DNA of 64,000 bases. Source: Geomesophilobacter sediminis. Its GTDB lineage: Bacteria > Desulfobacterota > Desulfuromonadia > Geobacterales > Geobacteraceae. The DNA lies in contig NZ_JAEMHM010000004.1 of NCBI RefSeq assembly GCF_016458275.1, forward strand, positions 248,001 through 312,000, in the 5' to 3' direction. Numbering within the stretch: the first letter of the stretch is position 1; each line of letters begins with the position of its first letter. The notes under the pieces are model-generated. The model was given only the letters and a program-made list of their open reading frames with translations. It was not told where the DNA came from and did not search any database. Made by a program: the position numbers and the translations under genes. Below are positions 59,245 through 64,000 of this stretch, piece by piece.

Positions 59245-59853
59245 ATGATTCCGAAACAGATTTTCTCCGCCTACAATCACCGGGAAGCCGATGCCGAGCC
59301 GCGGTACCGCTTCTGCCCCATGTGCGGCAGCGCGCTTCCCAGCAACAGTCAACACCCGGAAAACCGTCCGCACTGCCCCGAGTGCGACTGGGTCCACTAC
59401 CGGAACCCAGCTCCGGGAGTGGTGATCCTCATCACCGAAGGAGACCTCGTCCTCCTCGGCAGGCGGGCGCAGAGCAGCTTTGCGGCAGGCGCTTGGTGCC
59501 TTCCCGGCGGGTTCATCGAGTACGGGGAGAACTTCCTGACCGCCGCGGTTCGGGAGACCCGTGAGGAGACCGGCCTCGACGTTGAGATCTGCTCCATAGT
59601 AAGCGTGGTCTCAAATTTCCTGGCCGCCCATCTGCACACACTCGTTGTGGTGCTCCGAGCCCGCATCCTCGGGGGGACCGCCGTTCCCGGCGACGACATA
59701 GAGGAACTTCGCTGGTTCCCCCTGCATGGCCCCTTCCCCGAACTTGCCTTCGAGGCGGACCGCCACATCATCGAGCGCTGCCTCCGCACCGATCTCGTCG
59801 GCGCCGCCGTTGACCCGGAGCACGCCCGGCCGCCGGCCGCTCCCGCCCCCTGA
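59245..59853 (+). CDS. Nudix hydrolase with an N-terminal zinc ribbon
   Basis: 202-aa protein. Residues 20-52 form a zinc ribbon (CPMCGS and CPECDW, four cysteines). The Nudix box is GGFIEYGENFLTAAV then RETREETGLDV, matching G-x5-E-x7-REUxEExGU. Such proteins hydrolyse nucleoside-diphosphate derivatives, often NADH/ADP-ribose. It begins 14 nt after a terminator, so it probably has its own promoter or depends on read-through. The C-terminus is Pro/Ala-rich and likely disordered. Confidence 0.85.
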   Translation: MIPKQIFSAYNHREADAEPRYRFCPMCGSALPSNSQHPENRPHCPECDWVHYRNPAPGVVILITEGDLVLLGRRAQSSFAAGAWCLPGGFIEYGENFLTAAVRETREETGLDVEICSIVSVVSNFLAAHLHTLVVVLRARILGGTAVPGDDIEELRWFPLHGPFPELAFEADRHIIERCLRTDLVGAAVDPEHARPPAAPAP

Positions 59854-59945
59854 AGCATCTGGCGGATTAATCCACCGAGCGTTCCTATCCGGCACCGGCC
59901 CACATGATCTCCCCGACTACCATCCCGCCGTCTCGACAGGGCTAC

Positions 59946-59985
59946 ATAAAAAAAAACGCGCCACCCCATGAGAGAGGTGGCGCGG
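59946..59985 (-). terminator. Terminator of the cysK-nitrogenase-like operon
   Basis: Minus strand: CGCGCCACC pairs with GGTGGCGCG across a 10-nt loop, followed by a run of nine or more T. Confidence 0.92.
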
Positions 59986-60033
59986 CCGCGTCGGCAAACA
60001 CCGTATATTACCCCGACGAAGATCCTTAATCGG

Positions 60034-61551
60034 TCAGGCAGCCTCCCCGTCCTGCCGGATGTAGGCGTAGGGATCCTGCTCGTACCAGCTCTTCTTATAC
60101 GGGAGTTCCACCGTCTCACCGAGCGTGTTGTACCAGTTAGGGTTGGCGAGGATCCGCTCCAGCCGGGTTGCGACCTCGAAGACCCCCTTGTAGCCGAGAT
60201 AGCTGTTGTTGGGACCGTAAATGGGGAGGGTGGGAACCCCCTGCTTGGCGGCCCAGACGTTGCTGTTGCCGTGGCCGAGGAAGACATCCGGCTTCAGGCG
60301 GTCGATCAGGTTGACCTGCTCGAAGGGCTGGTTGGCAGCCACGTTGATCGCCACGTCTTCGCGCCCCTTGAAGCTCTCGAAGACGATCTCCCCGAACTCG
60401 TCGTAGTGGTGCGCCCGGATCCCGACCACCTTCATGCCGAGATCGTTTTCCAGCATGCAGGCCTGGGCCCCGGCCCGGATCTCCCCGGTACTGACGAAGG
60501 CGGTCTTCCCCTCGAACGCCTTTTTGAGCGGCGCCAGCGCCTTGTTCAGCTCGGCCTCCTCGACGGCGATCACCTTGAGAGCCTCCTCGCGCAAGCCGAA
60601 GAAGTCGGCGACGTCCAAAAGCCACAGCCGCACGTTGTCGGTGCCGATCGGGATCGTGTTGAGGACGTAGGGGACCCCGTAGTGCTCCTTCAAGTGCTCC
60701 ACGAAGTAGTCGTCGTGGGTGGCGCAGATGGAGATCGAGAGCGCGGCATCCTTCACCTTGACGAACTTCTCCGGGGAGGTGAAGCAGGGATAGACGTTGG
60801 CCTCGAGGCCGATCGCGTTCAAAAGGCGCACCAGCTCGACCTCGTCCACATACCCCATGGAGCCTACGTTGAGCAGGTTGACGGTCCGCTTGGCGCGCTG
60901 CTCGTAGGCGATCTGCGCGGCCTCGTCCCGCAGGATCGGCTCCCGGTCCCGTTCCCCGTTGAGCAGGTAGCGGAGAATGCCGTGGTAGACGATGTCGTAA
61001 GCGGTCGCCACGAAGCGGGTCTTGAACCCCTCGCAGTGCAGCGGGATGATCCGGGCGTTCACCCGGTGCTGGAGCCTTGTGGCCACGTTATCGATGTCGT
61101 CGCCGATGATGGCGGGGACGCAGGTATTGCCGATGAAAATCGCGTGCGGCCGGAACCGGCGCTCGGCCTCGAGGATGGCGGCCTCGAGCTTCTTCTCGCC
61201 CCCTGAGACGATATCCACCTCGCTCAGGTTGGTCGACATCCAGACCCGGCCGACGGCGTCGTCGTTGCCGCGGGCGAGCTGGCTCTCCTTGGACTGCCCG
61301 GAGAGCGCGAGAGAACCGGCGCCGCAGCCGACCGGACCGTGGTAGATGACGACCGTGTTGGGAATGGAGGCGGCCATCCCCATGGAAAGAGTCAACTGGC
61401 AGCCGGTTGCCTGGGTGAAGCTGCGGCCGTTGGCGCTCAGGCAGCCCGTTTTCTGCCCGTCGACCAGGTTGCAAAGGCTGCCGCCGTAGGCGTTGCACGG
61501 CCGCAGGCGGGTGTCGCGGGTCGGCGGCACCTTGAGGTGTAGATAGCTCAT
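60034..61551 (-). CDS. Nitrogenase-like component 1, NifD/NifE-type subunit
   Basis: 505-aa protein that starts at ATG 61549-61551 behind AGGAGG. The three cysteines that bind the P-cluster in NifD are matched: Cys51 (TGCQLTL), Cys76 (HGPVGCG) and Cys144 (NTCVPAIIGDD). Cys276 (ISICATHDDYF) aligns with the NifD cofactor ligand Cys275. The CEGF motif is present (PLHCEGFKTRF), but the residues that follow differ from the Gln191/His195 site of NifD, and the region around His442 reads PIYGPNNSYLGYKG with no His. So it is probably a reductase of another substrate, or a scaffold, rather than a dinitrogenase. It is the last gene of the cysK unit, 16 nt after its partner. Confidence 0.85.
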   Translation of the reverse strand: MSYLHLKVPPTRDTRLRPCNAYGGSLCNLVDGQKTGCLSANGRSFTQATGCQLTLSMGMAASIPNTVVIYHGPVGCGAGSLALSGQSKESQLARGNDDAVGRVWMSTNLSEVDIVSGGEKKLEAAILEAERRFRPHAIFIGNTCVPAIIGDDIDNVATRLQHRVNARIIPLHCEGFKTRFVATAYDIVYHGILRYLLNGERDREPILRDEAAQIAYEQRAKRTVNLLNVGSMGYVDEVELVRLLNAIGLEANVYPCFTSPEKFVKVKDAALSISICATHDDYFVEHLKEHYGVPYVLNTIPIGTDNVRLWLLDVADFFGLREEALKVIAVEEAELNKALAPLKKAFEGKTAFVSTGEIRAGAQACMLENDLGMKVVGIRAHHYDEFGEIVFESFKGREDVAINVAANQPFEQVNLIDRLKPDVFLGHGNSNVWAAKQGVPTLPIYGPNNSYLGYKGVFEVATRLERILANPNWYNTLGETVELPYKKSWYEQDPYAYIRQDGEAA

Positions 61552-61567
61552 CTGATCCTCCTTTTGT

Positions 61568-62917
61568 TTACCTTTTGGCGACCAGCACCGAGAAGACATC
61601 CTCCACCAGATGGAGGGCCCCGGTGTAACCGGCATAGCCGCGGTTGAGCACGAAGCGGTTCGAGATCGGGTAGCTGACGCTCAGGTGCCCGGCACCGATG
61701 CTGTCAGCGAAATCCTTGTCGAGCCGGCTCCCGATGACGAAGGCGGGGCTGAAGGGGCGATAGTAGCGGCTGCCATCCGGCTTGGGCCAGCGCTCGAAGA
61801 GCCGGGCCGAGACCTGGCTGGTGTCGGTTTCAAAGGCGACCGTCCGCTCCGGATCGGGAAGCCCCCCCTCGAAGCGCCGCAGCACCGACGGCCGGTCTTC
61901 CGGGTCGGTGGGATCGGTCACCGCCACCAGCGAGGTCACCCACCCCAGCTCATGCTGGGCGAAGCGGCTCAGGGCGACGGCGTAGGTGGTGTCGGCGACG
62001 ATCACCAGGTAGCGCTGGAAATCGAGGTCGGCGTAAGAGTCGCTGATGCGGTTGAAGAAATGGTAGTAACTCGCTTTTTCGGCGGCCAGAAACGACTCCA
62101 CCCTGGCCTGGTCCAGCGTCAACCGTTGTGCCACCTCGCGGACGAAGTTGGCCGTCGCCTTGGCCCCGATGGGGAGATCGGTAACCAGATGGTCGACGCC
62201 GTGCACCTCCTTGAACACCTCGGCAGCGGCCACCCCGTTCACCGGAGAGACCACGATGTTGAGCTCCGCATCGGCCGCATTCTTCAGCTCGACCAGCGTG
62301 TCGCGCTTGGTGAAGAAGGTGTTCACGGTCAGGCCGATTCCCTCGAGCACGCGGCGCAGCTCGATGAGGTTCCCCTCCCAGAAGACGTCCAGTGCCGGGG
62401 GAAGCCCCCAGAGATTCACCTTCCCCTTTTTCTTGCTCGGGTTCGGCACGACGTAATCCCGGAACAGCGACTTAAGCACCGAGTCGTAGCCGAAGTAGCT
62501 GTTCCCCTTGAATCCGGCGCCACTGGCGTGTATCAGCGGCGGCCGCCCGCCCCCCGCCGCCCGATAGTTGCGCAGCACCGCCTCGATGTCGTCGCCGATG
62601 ATCTCGGCGGTGCAGCCGCTGATGACCACGAGCAGTTCCGCATCAACCACCTCCAGGGTGCTTTCGAGCTGCTCCTCAAGCCGGGCCGCCCCCCCGAAGA
62701 CGATCTGCTGCTCGCCGATTGCGCTGGTCGGTATGGAGGCGCCGCCGCAGTAGCCGCTGCCGGTATGGCCGGCCCCCTGCATGATGGCGCCGATGGAATT
62801 GCCGCCGCACCCCTGCGAGGCGTGCAGCACCGCGACCGCCCGGGGCAGGGCCCCGACGGTGGCCAGGGCCCCGCCCAGCGGACAGGTGAAACGTGGTTTC
62901 TCGATGAATGCTCCCAT
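61568..62917 (-). CDS. Nitrogenase-like component 1, NifK/NifN-type subunit
   Basis: 449-aa partner subunit, short for NifK (no N-terminal extension). P-cluster-type cysteines are Cys12 (FTCPLGGALATV), Cys37 (SQGCGGN) and Cys102 (ISGCTAEIIGDD). The region aligned with a cofactor cysteine lacks one (ADAELNIVVSPVNG), as expected of a K-type subunit. The sequence keeps Gly-rich elements around the cluster. It follows cysK (45 nt) and precedes the D-type gene. No NifH-type reductase or NifB gene is in the window, so they must lie elsewhere or be shared. Confidence 0.83.
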   Translation of the reverse strand: MGAFIEKPRFTCPLGGALATVGALPRAVAVLHASQGCGGNSIGAIMQGAGHTGSGYCGGASIPTSAIGEQQIVFGGAARLEEQLESTLEVVDAELLVVISGCTAEIIGDDIEAVLRNYRAAGGGRPPLIHASGAGFKGNSYFGYDSVLKSLFRDYVVPNPSKKKGKVNLWGLPPALDVFWEGNLIELRRVLEGIGLTVNTFFTKRDTLVELKNAADAELNIVVSPVNGVAAAEVFKEVHGVDHLVTDLPIGAKATANFVREVAQRLTLDQARVESFLAAEKASYYHFFNRISDSYADLDFQRYLVIVADTTYAVALSRFAQHELGWVTSLVAVTDPTDPEDRPSVLRRFEGGLPDPERTVAFETDTSQVSARLFERWPKPDGSRYYRPFSPAFVIGSRLDKDFADSIGAGHLSVSYPISNRFVLNRGYAGYTGALHLVEDVFSVLVAKR

Positions 62918-62961
62918 GTAGGTCTCCTGCTAGTGGTTATCGAACTGCCCGAAGGCTTGGT

Positions 62962-63897
62962 CTAAGGTCCGCCGAACAAGGTGGTGGAAAGGTAACGCTC
63001 GCCCGTGTCGGGGAGGATCACGACGATGGTCTTCCCTTCGTTTTCCTGGCGCCGCGCAATCTGGACCGCGGCGAAGACCGCCGCGCCGGAGGAAATCCCC
63101 ACCACCAGTCCCTCGGTCTCGGCCAGCCGGCGTGAGGTGTCGAAGGCCTCCTCGCTGCGCACCTTGAAGACTTCGTCGATGACCGACTGGTTCAGGATCT
63201 CCGGGGCGAACCCGGCACCTATCCCCTGGATCTTGTGGGGTCCGGCCACCCCGCCGGACAGGACCGGGGATTCCAGCGGCTCGACCGCCACGACGGCGAT
63301 CCCCGGTTTTTTCTGCTTGAGCACCTCCCCTACCCCGGTGACCGTTCCCCCGGTACCGACCCCGGCAACGACAATGTCGACCTTTCCGTCGGTGTCGCGC
63401 CAGATCTCTTCTGCGGTGGTGGTCCGGTGGATTTGGGGATTGGCAGGGTTGGTGAACTGCTGCGGCACGAACGACTTCGGGATCTGGGCCGCCAGGGTTT
63501 CCGCTTTGCGGATGGCCCCCTTCATCCCCTCGGCACCCGGGGTCAGGACCAGTTCGGCCCCCAGCGCCTTGAGCAGGTTGCGCCGCTCGATGCTCATGGT
63601 GTCGGGCATGGTCAGGAGCAGACGGTACCCCCGCGCCGCTGCCACAAAGGCCAACGCGATCCCGGTGTTGCCGCTGGTCGGCTCGATGATGACCGAGTCT
63701 TTATCCAGCACCCCGCGCTCCTCGGCGTCCTTGATCATGGCGTAGCCGATCCGGTCCTTGACGCTCCCGCCGGGATTGAAGTACTCCAGTTTGGCCACCA
63801 GGGGGGTAGTTACCTCCTCCCGTGCCGAGTAGTTGCCGAGCTCAAGCAGCGGCGTGTTTCCGATCAGATCGGTAAGGTTTTTGGCGATCTTTGCCAT
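62962..63897 (-). CDS. cysK: Cysteine synthase
   Basis: 311-aa PLP enzyme of the CysK type, start ATG 63895-63897 behind AAGGAG. The Schiff-base Lys47 lies in [11 protein letters not shown], followed by the substrate loop TSGNTGIAL, the phosphate-binding loop [12 protein letters not shown] and the PLP-nitrogen Ser in ISSGAAV. It forms cysteine from O-acetylserine and sulfide. First gene of the unit with the two nitrogenase-like genes, with leader element 5 directly upstream, which links the unit to the permease and binding-protein operons. It could capture sulfide or another thiol made by the reductase. Confidence 0.93.
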   Translation of the reverse strand: MAKIAKNLTDLIGNTPLLELGNYSAREEVTTPLVAKLEYFNPGGSVKDRIGYAMIKDAEERGVLDKDSVIIEPTSGNTGIALAFVAAARGYRLLLTMPDTMSIERRNLLKALGAELVLTPGAEGMKGAIRKAETLAAQIPKSFVPQQFTNPANPQIHRTTTAEEIWRDTDGKVDIVVAGVGTGGTVTGVGEVLKQKKPGIAVVAVEPLESPVLSGGVAGPHKIQGIGAGFAPEILNQSVIDEVFKVRSEEAFDTSRRLAETEGLVVGISSGAAVFAAVQIARRQENEGKTIVVILPDTGERYLSTTLFGGP

Positions 63898-63928
63898 GGT
63901 CGAGGACTCCTTCGGTGACCACAAACGC

Positions 63929-63973
63929 AAAAAGGCCAAGGGAATGTCCCTTGGCCTCCAGGTTTCTGGTCAG
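63929..63973 (-). promoter_or_regulatory. Two-hairpin leader element, copy 5
   Basis: Minus strand: TGA, then hairpin CCAG-AAAC-CTGG, AG, then a 10-bp stem GGCCAAGGGA with TCCCTTGGCC, a 3-nt loop and TTTTT. It lies 31 nt upstream of the cysK start. The promoter is beyond the end of the window or in the last 25 nt. Confidence 0.88.
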
Positions 63974-64000
63974 CATGTCGCGCGAGGTGCGCACTCTATG

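Noticed and set aside
60034-62917. Ordinary nitrogenase nifDK or dark-operative protochlorophyllide reductase
   Set aside because: The D-type subunit lacks the Gln/His residues of N2 reduction, and no nifH, nifB or chlorophyll genes are beside it, so neither assignment is supported.

Overview
The window is high-GC Gram-negative DNA and reads like a chromosome of the Geobacter group (Desulfuromonadia). The grounds are several PEP-CTERM-type surface proteins with an exosortase, a GGDEF/EAL protein, a Pho regulon set, PstS-like proteins, dispersed C5/G5 palindromes of the type found in that group, and nitrogenase-like genes. The taxonomic call is an inference.

Layout. 53-13040 (minus) is a two-partner secretion operon: a SlyD-like lipoprotein, a TpsB transporter and a giant filamentous-haemagglutinin-type exoprotein. 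A repeat-rich gap follows. 13749-31681 is a cell-surface and export region. It holds two PEP-CTERM paralogues flanking a PstS-like protein, an exosortase translationally coupled to a Gly-rich secreted protein, ArsC, an S53 peptidase with a sorting tail, a GGDEF-EAL-CBS-GGDEF protein, two more PEP-CTERM proteins, an FGE-like protein and a haem lipoprotein. 31713-43364 holds a Skp-like chaperone, a PHP-glycosyltransferase fusion, a GH67-like exported protein, an RMD1/YagE protein, a ParA/RHH pair, a two-component pair and a helix-hairpin-helix protein. 43534-46421 is phoB-phoR-phoU.

46753-64000 is the most unusual part and looks like one sulfur-related regulon. A minus-strand operon carries four tandem SsuC/TauC-type permeases, an Rrf2 regulator and a DUF1638 protein. 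A plus-strand set carries a 37-aa ORF coupled to a DUF2292 protein, a methyltransferase, an MFS transporter, a small secreted protein, an NMT1/SsuA-type binding protein, an exported CxxC protein, a porin, a second small secreted protein and a Nudix hydrolase. A second minus-strand set carries cysK and two nitrogenase component-1-like subunits. The NifD-like subunit keeps the P-cluster cysteines and the cofactor cysteine but lacks the residues at the Gln191, His195 and His442 positions of N2-reducing NifD.

The units are tied together by seven copies of one leader element that I do not recognise as a named RNA family: a GA dinucleotide, a 4-bp hairpin with a 4-nt loop whose stem covaries between copies, and directly after it a GC-rich hairpin that in six of seven copies looks like a terminator. 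Copies precede the permease operon (two in tandem), the methyltransferase, the binding-protein operon (two in tandem), the porin and cysK. The best reading is a multi-operon, attenuation-controlled scheme for acquiring and reductively using organosulfur compounds, with a nitrogenase-like reductase at its centre. The function is inferred. No NifH-like reductase, NifB or ABC ATPase lies in the window.
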